From: Conexibacteraceae bacterium
GTDB taxonomy: Bacteria > Actinomycetota > Thermoleophilia > Solirubrobacterales > Solirubrobacteraceae
Direction: 5' to 3'
Assembly: GCA_009785395.1 (NCBI GenBank)
Contig: WQWK01000133.1
Span: forward strand, 1 to 5,982
Length of the DNA stretch: 5,982 bases
Part shown: one piece after another, positions 1 through 5,199 of the stretch
Layout: every line of letters begins with the position of its first letter
Numbering within the stretch: position 1 is the first letter of the stretch
Translations under genes and position numbers: made by a program
Notes under the pieces: generated by a model
The model's database searches: none
What the model saw: only the letters and a program-made list of their open reading frames with translations
What the model was told of the DNA's origin: nothing

Positions 1-536
1 AGCGGGCCGCAAAGGTCGCGGTCCGCACCCAGCAGATCCTCGCCTATGAGTCCGGCGTCGCGGACACCGTCGACCCGTTCGCCGGGTCCTTTTACGTCGA
101 GGCGCTGACCGACGAGATCGAGCAGCGCGCCGGCGAGCTGATCGCCAAGGTCGACGAGCTCGGCGGCGCCGTGCAGGCGGTCGACTTCGTCAAGGCCGAG
201 ATCGAGGAGTCGGCGTTCGGCTATCACGAGCGCTACCGCACCGGGCAGGACGTCGTCGTCGGTGTCAACCGCTTCGTCGAGGATGAGGCCGAGGTCCCCG
301 AGATCATGCGCGTCGATCCCGCCGCCGAGCGCGACCAGGTCGCGCGGCTGGCCGCGTTCAAGGCCGACCGGGACCAGGAGCTGGTGCAGATGCGGCTTCA
401 GCAGATTCGCGAGGCGGCCACCGGCGCCGACAACATGCTTCCCGTGCTCCGCCAGGCGCTGAAGGACCGCTGCACGCTCGGCGAGGTCTGCGCCGCGATG
501 CGGGATATCTTCGGCCGCTACCAGCCGGCCAACTGA
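1..536 (+). CDS. Methylmalonyl-CoA mutase family large subunit, C-terminal part (5' truncated)
   Basis: This is the 3' end of an adenosylcobalamin-dependent acyl-CoA mutase, which interconverts methylmalonyl-CoA and succinyl-CoA (or isobutyryl- and butyryl-CoA in the ICM relatives) in the cytosol. The open frame enters at base 3 and gives 177 visible residues ending in TGA 534-536. Family signatures are clear: RTQQILAYESGVADTVDPF near the beginning, then GSFYVEALTDEIE, VVGVNRFVED and the closing helices LPVLRQALKDRCTLGEVC. The protein stops about where the catalytic TIM barrel normally ends. No B12-binding domain with a DxHxxG motif follows, so a separate small cobalamin-binding subunit is expected elsewhere. 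The next gene begins 4 nt after the stop, suggesting co-transcription. Nearby pccB supports the methylmalonyl-CoA role, but an isobutyryl-CoA mutase or related specificity cannot be excluded because the substrate-defining part lies outside the window. Confidence 0.93.
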   Translation, partial: RAAKVAVRTQQILAYESGVADTVDPFAGSFYVEALTDEIEQRAGELIAKVDELGGAVQAVDFVKAEIEESAFGYHERYRTGQDVVVGVNRFVEDEAEVPEIMRVDPAAERDQVARLAAFKADRDQELVQMRLQQIREAATGADNMLPVLRQALKDRCTLGEVCAAMRDIFGRYQPAN

Positions 537-540
537 ACCC

Positions 541-1029
541 GTGCTCCTGACCGCTGTTTCCGCTTGGCAGATCGCGGTGGCGGTCCACGTCGTCTGCGTG
601 GTCGCGGCCTTCAGCTTCCTCGTGGCCTACCCGCTGATCGTGATCAGGACCGATCGCCGCAACGGCCGCGCGCTGCCGCAGCTCTTCCGTCAGCGCAAGC
701 TGCTCAGCCGCGCGCTCGTCAACCCCGGGCTGCTGCTCGTCGTGATCGCCGGCGTCTACCTCGCCTTCGACCATCACCTGTGGGGGCAGTTCTTCGTGTG
801 GTGGGGAGTCTTAGCGGCGCTCGTCATCGGTGGGCTCGAGGGGTCGGTCGTGATCCCGCAGGCAGCCCAGCTGGCTGCGCTGGCGCAGCGTGACGTCGAC
901 CTCGCTGCCGGGGCAGACATCACCTGGAGCGCTGACTACAGAACGCTCCGCCGGCGGGCCGACGTGGTCAATATCGCGATGGCGGTGCTCGTGATCGCGA
1001 CCGTCGTCATCATGTCCACCGCCCACTAG
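541..1029 (+). CDS. Four-helix integral membrane protein, DUF2269-like, function unknown
   Basis: The 162-residue product is predicted to sit in the cytoplasmic membrane, with four hydrophobic segments at about residues 9-35, 58-76, 83-110 and 141-160. A basic loop (RTDRRNGRALPQLFRQRK) separates the first two helices, suggesting that this loop is cytoplasmic. There is no signal peptide beyond the first helix and no recognisable catalytic motif. The general look (His in the first helix, a Gly-rich third helix) resembles the DUF2269-type predicted membrane proteins of actinobacteria, but this assignment is from memory of the family's appearance and is weak. The GTG start at 541 lies 4 nt after the mutase stop with no obvious Shine-Dalgarno sequence, so translation is probably coupled to the mutase gene. 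Codon use matches a normal chromosomal gene, and the frame is intact to TAG at 1027-1029. No function is inferred. Confidence 0.8.
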   Translation: MLLTAVSAWQIAVAVHVVCVVAAFSFLVAYPLIVIRTDRRNGRALPQLFRQRKLLSRALVNPGLLLVVIAGVYLAFDHHLWGQFFVWWGVLAALVIGGLEGSVVIPQAAQLAALAQRDVDLAAGADITWSADYRTLRRRADVVNIAMAVLVIATVVIMSTAH

Positions 1030-1043
1030 GGCCGCCGTCAGGC

Positions 1044-1055
1044 GGAGGGAAGGAG
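1044..1055 (+). promoter_or_regulatory. Strong purine-rich ribosome binding site that decides a TTG start
   Basis: The run GGAGGGAAGGAG ends 6 nt before the TTG at 1062, ideal spacing for a Shine-Dalgarno sequence, so it fixes TTG as the start of the PEBP gene. A small hairpin (CCGCC 1032-1036, loop GTCA, GGCGG 1041-1045) lies immediately upstream and overlaps its first two bases. This is the only clear Shine-Dalgarno sequence among the gene starts in the window. Confidence 0.75.
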
Positions 1056-1061
1056 TAGAGC

Positions 1062-1628
1062 TTGCCAGCGAACCCAATTGGCCGCGCGTTGCGCAACCGG
1101 CGCGCTGGACACGACACGCTCACCTGGGCCCGCCCCGATCTGCAGGCACCTGAGAACTTCACGCTCTCGAGCCCCGCCTTCGCCCACAACAGCCCCATCC
1201 CGGACCGGCATCGTGGACGGCTCTTCGGGCCCAACATCTCGCCCGCGCTCGCCTGGACGACCCCACCGGACGCCACCGCGGAGCTCGTGCTGATCGTGCA
1301 GGATCCCGACGCGCCGCGCCGGACACCGGCCACCCACGCCCTGACCGCCGGCATCGATCCGTCGCTGCGCGAGCTTCCCGAGAACGGCCTCGCCGAGCCC
1401 AGCCCGGTACCGGGGATCAAACATGGCAAGGGCGCCCTCGGCCGCCGCGGGTGGGCCGGCCCTCTGCCCCCGCGCTCGCACGGACCACACTCCTACGTCT
1501 TCCAGCTCTTCGCCCTGGACCACCATCCCGACCTTCCCGACAAGTTCACGCTCGCCGATGCACTCCAGTCGATGAGCGGTCACGTCATCGGGCGCGCTCG
1601 ACTCGACGGCACCTACGAGCTGCAGTGA
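1062..1628 (+). CDS. PEBP family protein, YbhB/YbcL (Raf kinase inhibitor-like) type
   Basis: This is a 188-residue phosphatidylethanolamine-binding-protein fold, probably soluble, with no signal peptide or membrane segment. Visible family blocks in order: FTLSSPAF (33-40), GPNISPALAW (56-65), the hallmark DPDAP (81-85), a conserved-position His (H92), GPLPP (133-137), H140/H143 followed by YVFQLFALD (145-153), and the C-terminal GHVIGRARLDGTYE block (173-186). In known members these residues line an anion-binding pocket. The physiological ligand of bacterial members is generally unknown, so no reaction is proposed. Two departures stand out: the usual HW after the DPDAP block reads HA (92-93), and the first 30 residues form an Arg-rich N-terminal extension. 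The TTG start is chosen because an excellent Shine-Dalgarno sequence sits 6 nt upstream; a later start would remove only the poorly conserved extension. The gene follows the membrane protein gene by 32 nt and is probably in the same operon. Confidence 0.87.
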   Translation: MPANPIGRALRNRRAGHDTLTWARPDLQAPENFTLSSPAFAHNSPIPDRHRGRLFGPNISPALAWTTPPDATAELVLIVQDPDAPRRTPATHALTAGIDPSLRELPENGLAEPSPVPGIKHGKGALGRRGWAGPLPPRSHGPHSYVFQLFALDHHPDLPDKFTLADALQSMSGHVIGRARLDGTYELQ

Positions 1629-1648
1629 GTCTTGTGGCCCCGCCCCGA

Positions 1649-1670
1649 GTAAGACTGGTACGATCCTTAC
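1649..1670 (+). promoter_or_regulatory. Probable promoter/operator of the first vapBC pair
   Basis: TGGTACGAT (1656-1664) reads as an extended -10 element (TGn plus TACGAT 1659-1664), ending 6 nt before the ATG. Transcription would then begin at or very near the start codon, giving a leaderless mRNA. No convincing -35 is present: TTGTGG at 1632-1637 is 21 nt away. The element is framed by the inverted repeat GTAAG (1649-1653) and CTTAC (1666-1670), a plausible operator for the VapB dimer. The octamer GACTGGTA (1653-1660) recurs upstream of the second vapBC pair. Confidence 0.55.
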
Positions 1671-1901
1671 ATGCGGGTGACGTCGAAGGGCCAGATCACG
1701 ATTCCCCAGGAGCTGCGCGAGCGGTTCGGTCTCGGACCGGGCGTCGAGGTGGAGGTCGTGGCCGGCTCCGACGGAGCCGTCGTCCGGGCCACTCAACCGG
1801 GCAGCGACGGGGCGAGGCTGGTCGAGCAGCTGCGCGGCAGCGGCGACAGCGGTCTCAGCGCGGACGCGGTGCTGCGCCTCACCAGAGGCGACGTCGATTG
1901 A
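1671..1901 (+). CDS. vapB: AbrB/MazE-fold antitoxin of a VapBC-type pair (first copy)
   Basis: This 76-residue antitoxin has an N-terminal swapped-hairpin AbrB-type DNA-binding domain at about residues 1-45, with the diagnostic TSKGQITIPQELRERFGL and GPGVEVEVV blocks. The C-terminal tail (about 46-76, with LVEQLRGSGDSG and a final LTRGD) is the part that in VapB proteins wraps around and blocks the toxin. The expected roles are to neutralise the downstream PIN ribonuclease and to repress the shared promoter, both inferred from the family. The ATG at 1671 is supported by an extended -10 just upstream and by the domain beginning almost at the first residue. The stop (TGA 1899-1901) overlaps the toxin's TTG start. 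A rare AGA codon near the end and relaxed third-position GC compared with pccB fit horizontal acquisition. Confidence 0.9.
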   Translation: MRVTSKGQITIPQELRERFGLGPGVEVEVVAGSDGAVVRATQPGSDGARLVEQLRGSGDSGLSADAVLRLTRGDVD

Positions 1902-2302
1902 CGGTGCTCGTGGACAGCAGTGTGCTGCTGGACGTGATCGCAGGATCCGAATGGACAGCCTGGTCGGAGGCGAAGCTCCGCGACTGCGCGGATGCCGATG
2001 AGGTTGCCATCAACCAGATCATCGCTGCGGAGATCGCTCCCGCGTTCACCAGCCGCGAGGGCATGGAGCGGCGCATCCAAGGCGTGGGCCTCAGGCGCCT
2101 TCAGCTGCCCTGGGCGTCACCCTGGCTTGCCTCACAGGCGTTCGTCAGGTACCGCAGAGCGGGCGGAGCGCGACCCGCTCCGCTCCCCGACTTCTTCATC
2201 GGGGCACATGCCGAGGCGGCCGGGCTGCGGCTGTTGACGCGCGATCCCGCTCGGATCCGCACGTACTTCCCGGCTGTCGATCTGATTGCCCCCGAGGCGT
2301 AG
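1898..2302 (+). CDS. vapC: PIN-domain toxin of a VapBC-type pair (first copy)
   Basis: This is a 134-residue PIN-domain protein, expected to be a Mg2+-dependent endoribonuclease held inactive by the adjacent antitoxin. The four acidic residues of the PIN active site are visible: D6 (VLVDSSVLLDVI), E45 (IIAAEIAPAF), D98 (LPDFFIGAHA) and D116 (LLTRDPARI), so it looks catalytically intact. The RNA target cannot be told from sequence. I choose TTG 1898, which overlaps the antitoxin stop as TTGA and has AGAGG at 1884-1888, 9 nt upstream. GTG 1904 is a possible alternative that would remove only two residues. The same frame is open far upstream to about 1451, but that stretch is Arg-rich and overlaps the PEBP and antitoxin genes, so it is not coding. 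Overlap with vapB implies coupled translation. Confidence 0.9.
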   Translation: MTVLVDSSVLLDVIAGSEWTAWSEAKLRDCADADEVAINQIIAAEIAPAFTSREGMERRIQGVGLRRLQLPWASPWLASQAFVRYRRAGGARPAPLPDFFIGAHAEAAGLRLLTRDPARIRTYFPAVDLIAPEA

Positions 2303-2373
2303 GGGGCGACCGCCGGCTGCAAGATTGCCGCCCGGCGCAGGAGTCCCGCCCGGGAACCGCGAAACCTGGAGCA

Positions 2374-2417
2374 CACCGTCGCCTGGGAGGGCACGCACCG
2401 TCGCCTGGGAGGGCACG
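2374..2417. repeat. Perfect 22-bp tandem duplication
   Basis: Two identical, directly abutting 22-bp units occupy 2374-2395 and 2396-2417. Each begins CACCGTCGCC and ends GGGAGGGCACG. A degenerate partial relative may precede them (ACCGCGAAACCTGGAGCAC, about 2357-2375). The repeat lies in the 202-bp gap between vapC and pccB, upstream of a strong hairpin. No function is evident: it may be recent replication slippage or a protein-binding repeat. Confidence 0.8.
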
Positions 2418-2440
2418 CGCACGCGGCACGGATGAGGGGT

Positions 2441-2466
2441 GGCGGGGGCCCGGCGAGGCCCCCGCC
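2441..2466 (+). terminator. GC-rich perfect hairpin, possible terminator after vapBC
   Basis: GGCGGGGGCC (2441-2450) pairs perfectly with GGCCCCCGCC (2457-2466) across the 6-nt loop CGGCGA, giving a very stable 10-bp stem. There is no T-run after it, so it is not a classical intrinsic terminator, but such U-less hairpins are common between transcription units in high-GC actinobacteria. It lies 139 nt after the vapC stop and 39 nt before the pccB start. It could also be a binding site or recombination relic. Confidence 0.5.
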
Positions 2467-2489
2467 GGCACGGAGGCGAGTCCCGCCGG

Positions 2490-2495
2490 TACAGT
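2490..2495 (+). promoter_or_regulatory. Putative -10 element of pccB
   Basis: TACAGT ends 9 nt before the ATG at 2505, and no Shine-Dalgarno sequence is present in the interval. The arrangement matches the other likely leaderless starts in the window and supports ATG 2505 over the upstream in-frame GTG at 2439, which lies at the base of the hairpin. No -35 consensus is visible. Confidence 0.4.
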
Positions 2496-2504
2496 GGCGA
2501 CCGC

Positions 2505-4094
2505 ATGGCAGACGTGCATCCCGAGACCGCCGAGCATCCGCCCGAGACCTACGCGGAGAAGCTGCGGCAGCTCGAGGTCCTCAAGTACGAGGCGATCCAC
2601 GCGGGCAGCGAGGGCGCCGTCGAGAAGCAACACGCCAAGGGCAAGTACACGGCGCGTGAGCGCATCGAGAAGCTGCTCGATCCGGGGTCGTTCCAGGAAC
2701 TCGACGTGTTCGTCCGCCACCGCACGACGGACTTCGAGATGATGGGCAACCGCCCCTATGCCGACGCGGTCGTCAGCGGCTATGGCCTGATCGACGGTCG
2801 CCGCGTGTGCGTGTTCAGCCAGGACTTCACCGTCTTCGGCGGATCGCTCGGCGAGGTCATGGCCGAGAAGATGACCAAGGTGATGGACCTGGCCGAGAAG
2901 ATCGGCTGCCCGGTGATCGGGATCAACGACTCGGGTGGCGCGCGGATCCAGGAGGGCGTCGTCGCGCTCGGCGGCTACGGGGACGTGTTCCTGCGCAACG
3001 TCCGCGCGAGCGGCGTGATCCCGCAGATCAGCCTGATCATGGGCCCGTGCGCCGGCGGCGCCGTGTACTCGCCGGCGATCACGGACTTCGTGTTCATGGT
3101 CAAGGAGACCTCGCACATGTTCATCACCGGTCCCGACGTGATCCGCACGGTGACCGGTGAGGAGGTCGGGTTCGAGGAGCTCGGCGGCGCGATCGCGCAC
3201 AACGCGCGCTCGGGCGTGGCGCACTTCGCCTCCGAGGACGAGGACGCGTGCCTCGCCGACGCCCGCTACCTGCTGTCGTTCCTGCCGCAGAACAACCTCG
3301 AGACCCCGCCGCGGCTGGTTTCGGGCGATGATCCGGGCCGCGCCGACCCGGCGCTCGACACGATCGTGCCGGACAACCCGAACAAGCCCTACGACATGCG
3401 TGATGTCGTGGCGCTGATCGTCGACGACGGTGAGTTCTTTGAGGTTCAGGAGCTGTTCGCGCGCAACATCATCTGCGGGTTCTCGCGGCTCGACGGCTAC
3501 GCCGTCGGGATCGTCGGCAATCAGCCGGCGGCGCTCGCGGGCGTGCTCGACATCGAGGCATCGGAGAAGGCGTCGCGCTTCATCCGCACCTGTGACGCCT
3601 TCAACATCCCGGTTGTCACCTTCTGCGACGTGCCCGGCTTCCTGCCCGGGACCCACCAGGAGTGGAACGGGATCATCCGCCACGGGGCCAAGCTGCTGTA
3701 CGCGTACGCGGAGGCGACCGTGCCGAAGCTGACGGTGATCACGCGCAAGTCCTACGGCGGCGCCTACGACGTGATGGGCTCAAAGCACCTCGGCGCGGAC
3801 ATGAACTTCGCCTGGCCCTCCGCCGAGGTCGCGGTGATGGGCGCCGAGGGCGCCGTGAACATCATCTACCGCCGCGAGATCGCCGGCGCCGATGCACCCG
3901 ACGCCCGCCGGGCCGAGCTGATCGACGAGTACAAGGCGCACTTCGCCAACCCCTACATCGCGGCCGAGCGCGGCTACATCGACGACGTCATCGTCCCGCA
4001 CGAGACGCGCCCGAAGCTGATCGAGGCGCTGCGCACGCTCGAGACCAAGCGCCAGCCCGGGCCGCGGCGCAAGCATGGCAATATCCCGCTGTAG
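2505..4094 (+). CDS. pccB: Propionyl-CoA carboxylase beta subunit (carboxyltransferase)
   Basis: This 529-residue protein is the carboxyltransferase of a biotin-dependent acyl-CoA carboxylase. It moves the carboxyl group from biotin on the alpha subunit to propionyl-CoA, giving methylmalonyl-CoA. The length matches the family and both crotonase-like halves are present. The N half carries [26 protein letters not shown] and [13 protein letters not shown] (oxyanion-hole glycines). The C half carries [20 protein letters not shown] and [19 protein letters not shown]. The Asp of AYDVMG is residue 422, the same number as the Asp reported to tune acyl-CoA choice in Streptomyces coelicolor PccB, so propionyl-CoA preference is likely. 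Acetyl- or other short acyl-CoA use is possible. ATG 2505 gives the family-typical N terminus ([12 protein letters not shown]). The biotin-carrying alpha subunit is not in the window. The product pairs functionally with the mutase at the left edge. Codon use is strongly GC3-biased, unlike the TA genes on either side. Confidence 0.96.
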   Translation: MADVHPETAEHPPETYAEKLRQLEVLKYEAIHAGSEGAVEKQHAKGKYTARERIEKLLDPGSFQELDVFVRHRTTDFEMMGNRPYADAVVSGYGLIDGRRVCVFSQDFTVFGGSLGEVMAEKMTKVMDLAEKIGCPVIGINDSGGARIQEGVVALGGYGDVFLRNVRASGVIPQISLIMGPCAGGAVYSPAITDFVFMVKETSHMFITGPDVIRTVTGEEVGFEELGGAIAHNARSGVAHFASEDEDACLADARYLLSFLPQNNLETPPRLVSGDDPGRADPALDTIVPDNPNKPYDMRDVVALIVDDGEFFEVQELFARNIICGFSRLDGYAVGIVGNQPAALAGVLDIEASEKASRFIRTCDAFNIPVVTFCDVPGFLPGTHQEWNGIIRHGAKLLYAYAEATVPKLTVITRKSYGGAYDVMGSKHLGADMNFAWPSAEVAVMGAEGAVNIIYRREIAGADAPDARRAELIDEYKAHFANPYIAAERGYIDDVIVPHETRPKLIEALRTLETKRQPGPRRKHGNIPL

Positions 4095-4097
4095 CTG

Positions 4098-4112
4098 CGG
4101 CCGCCTCGGCCG
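4098..4112 (+). terminator. Small GC hairpin just after pccB
   Basis: CGGCCG (4098-4103), loop CCT, CGGCCG (4107-4112) forms a 6-bp stem 3 nt after the pccB stop. It is followed by a G-rich run (GGGGGTGGGTGGG, 4115-4127) instead of a T-run. It could help end pccB transcription or protect the 3' end. The G-run alone has only three tracts of three or more G, so a three-tetrad quadruplex is not formed by it. Confidence 0.35.
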
Positions 4113-4144
4113 GAGGGGGTGGGTGGGTACCCTTCGCCGGCCTT

Positions 4145-4167
4145 GACTGGTAGCAGACTGGTATCGT
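4145..4167 (+). promoter_or_regulatory. Promoter/operator of the second vapBC pair with phased GACTGGTA repeats
   Basis: GACTGGTA occurs twice, at 4145-4152 and 4156-4163, with an 11-bp period close to one helical turn. The second copy contains an extended -10 (TGGTATCGT, 4159-4167; hexamer TATCGT 4162-4167) ending 7 nt before ATG 4175, which again suggests a leaderless or near-leaderless mRNA. TTGACT at 4144-4149 looks like a -35 but lies only 12 nt from this -10, too close for a standard promoter. The first copy may be an operator half. The same octamer sits in the equivalent position before the first antitoxin gene. Confidence 0.55.
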
Positions 4168-4174
4168 GTTCCCT

Positions 4175-4411
4175 ATGGAAGCCACGATCGACGCGGTGGG
4201 GCGTATCGTCGTGCCGAAGCCGCTCCGCGACGCGCTCGGCCTGAGGCCGGGTACCAAGGTGGACATCACCCAGTACGGCGCCGGGCTGGCGGTTGTCCCA
4301 GGAGGCAGGACCGCTCGCATCGTCGAGGAGAATGGCCATCTGGTCATAACCGGCGACACCGTCATCGATGACGACCAGCTGTACGCGCTGATCGATGCCG
4401 GCCGACGGTGA
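4175..4411 (+). CDS. vapB: AbrB/MazE-fold antitoxin of a VapBC-type pair (second copy)
   Basis: This 78-residue antitoxin carries an AbrB-type swapped-hairpin domain at residues 1-45 (ATIDAVGRIVVPKPLRDALGL, then GTKVDITQYG) and a C-terminal tail ending DDDQLYALIDAGRR, typical of VapB toxin-binding tails. It should neutralise the PIN toxin encoded next and autoregulate the promoter. ATG 4175 is preferred. The in-frame GTG at 4166 would add three residues but overlaps the proposed -10, and the domain already starts correctly at the ATG. Its stop TGA (4409-4411) overlaps the toxin GTG (4408-4410). Sequence similarity to the first antitoxin is limited to the DNA-binding core, so the two modules are not a recent duplication. 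An ATA codon (V-I-T stretch) and weaker GC3 bias suggest acquired DNA. Confidence 0.9.
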   Translation: MEATIDAVGRIVVPKPLRDALGLRPGTKVDITQYGAGLAVVPGGRTARIVEENGHLVITGDTVIDDDQLYALIDAGRR

Positions 4412-4818
4412 CTGTCACGGCGATCGACACGAGCGTCGCCGTGCCTTTGCTGGTTGGAACCCACCCAGCGCACGGGCTGACCACCGCGTGGCGAAAGAAT
4501 CGGGAACTGGTCCTCAGCGGCCACGCACTCGCTGAGACATATTCGGTTCTCACGCGTCTGCCCGGAGATCTGCGAGCAACGCCGGAGCAAGCCGCCACGA
4601 TCATTTCGAAGGAGTTCCAGGCGCCGATCGCCCTCGGCGCGACACGGTTCGGCAGGCTGCTTGAGACGCTGAGCGCTGCCGGCGTGGCCGGTGGGGCAGC
4701 GTATGACGCGCTGGTGGCGCTGGCGGCCGTCGAACACGATCTGGAACTGGCAACGCGCGACGCCCGCGCGCGGCCGACCTACGAGGCCGTGGGCGCGAGA
4801 GTGGCGGTCGTCGGCTGA
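4408..4818 (+). CDS. vapC: PIN-domain toxin of a VapBC-type pair (second copy)
   Basis: The 136-residue product is a complete PIN-domain protein, expected to be a Mg2+-dependent endoribonuclease toxin. The acidic tetrad is visible: D7 (AIDTSVAVPLL), E43 (ALAETYSVLTRLP), D100 (AAYDALVALAA) and D118 (ATRDARARPTYEAVG). The TRDARA..TYEAVG ending is typical of actinobacterial VapC proteins. The GTG start overlaps the antitoxin stop (GTGA), so translation is presumably coupled. It differs strongly from the first PIN toxin outside the catalytic residues, so cross-neutralisation by the other antitoxin is uncertain. Codons such as ACA-TAT and AGA are unusual for this window, consistent with horizontal transfer. 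Its RNA target is unknown. Confidence 0.92.
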   Translation: MTVTAIDTSVAVPLLVGTHPAHGLTTAWRKNRELVLSGHALAETYSVLTRLPGDLRATPEQAATIISKEFQAPIALGATRFGRLLETLSAAGVAGGAAYDALVALAAVEHDLELATRDARARPTYEAVGARVAVVG

Positions 4819-4844
4819 CACACGCTGGCCCGGGCCTGGGTGTG
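4819..4844 (+). terminator. Imperfect hairpin after the second vapC
   Basis: CACAC (4819-4823) can pair with GTGTG (4840-4844), enclosing the palindrome GGCCCGGGCC (4827-4836) with two mismatches between the stems. It starts at the base after the vapC stop and ends just before the next gene's -10. No T-run follows. It is a possible weak terminator for the toxin-antitoxin transcript. Confidence 0.35.
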
Positions 4845-4854
4845 CGCTCAACGG

Positions 4855-4860
4855 TACGGT
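4855..4860 (+). promoter_or_regulatory. Putative -10 element of the small epsilon-like gene
   Basis: TACGGT ends 6 nt before GTG 4867, and no ribosome-binding sequence lies between. This is the spacing expected for a leaderless mRNA whose first base is at the start codon, and it argues for GTG 4867 over in-frame upstream starts such as GTG 4840. Confidence 0.4.
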
Positions 4861-4866
4861 GAAGCT

Positions 4867-5052
4867 GTGACCGAGTCCCCGCACATCCTCACGCCCGACC
4901 CCACGCCGGAGGAGGCGGCCGCGATCGTAGCCGCCGTCGAGCGGTTCCTGCGTGACACGGCGCCGGCATCGGCGCCGCCGGATCCCGCGCTGGCCCTGAG
5001 TCCCTGGAAGCGGGCGGCGCTGGAGGAGGGCGTGACCCGACGGCCAGATTAG
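4867..5052 (+). CDS. Small protein resembling acyl-CoA carboxylase epsilon subunit
   Basis: This 61-residue acidic protein has a PTPEEAAAIVAAVERFL helix (12-28), a Pro/Ala-rich linker (33-44) and a SPWKRAALEEGVTR ending (45-58). Actinobacterial acyl-CoA carboxylase epsilon subunits (AccE/PccE) share this plan: a PTxEExAA helix, a low-complexity linker and a C-terminal Trp/Arg motif. They bind and stimulate the carboxyltransferase. Location supports the call, since pccB is the nearest metabolic gene upstream, separated only by the second vapBC pair. The family is short and poorly conserved, so another small helical protein is possible. The N-terminal VxxG strand typical of many AccE proteins is not evident. 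The start is set by the -10 hexamer 6 nt upstream. The stop is TAG at 5050-5052. Confidence 0.6.
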   Translation: MTESPHILTPDPTPEEAAAIVAAVERFLRDTAPASAPPDPALALSPWKRAALEEGVTRRPD

Positions 5053-5089
5053 CCTCTCCTCTCCTTTCCGCGGGCCGGTGGATGCGTGG

Positions 5090-5116
5090 CTGGGCACCAC
5101 CAACACTGGGCACCAC
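5090..5116. repeat. Direct repeat CTGGGCACCAC, two copies
   Basis: Two perfect 11-bp copies lie at 5090-5100 and 5106-5116, with a 16-bp period. A degenerate form (TGGCGCACCAC) is at 5180-5190. The function is unknown and it may be incidental in this GC-rich sequence. Confidence 0.5.
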
Positions 5117-5199
5117 ACGCGCATGGGCCTGTGGACACCGGCGTCCGGATCGCACCCCGCCGGCGCCCTGGGCCTGACGTGGCGCACCACCCACACCCT

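Noticed and set aside
1451..1897. Upstream extension of the first PIN-toxin frame
   Set aside because: It overlaps the PEBP and antitoxin genes and is Arg-rich; PIN domains begin at the hydrophobic strand with the first Asp, matching the TTG at 1898.
2439..2504. Upstream GTG start for pccB adding 22 residues
   Set aside because: The added residues are Arg/Gly-rich and overlap the perfect hairpin. ATG 2505 gives family-typical length and has a -10 hexamer in place.
2196..3683. 495-codon minus-strand open frame opposite pccB
   Set aside because: It mirrors pccB codons in a GC-rich gene, is rich in Arg, Asp and His, and has no recognisable domain.
4113..4132. G-quadruplex or palindrome (GGGTACCC) after pccB
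   Set aside because: There are only three G-tracts of three or more in GGGGGTGGGTGGG, and the 8-bp palindrome is short, so neither is convincing alone.
1671..4818. CRISPR, transposase or integrase remnants linked to the toxin-antitoxin pairs
   Set aside because: No spaced repeat array, no terminal inverted repeats flanking either pair and no recombinase-like frame were seen.
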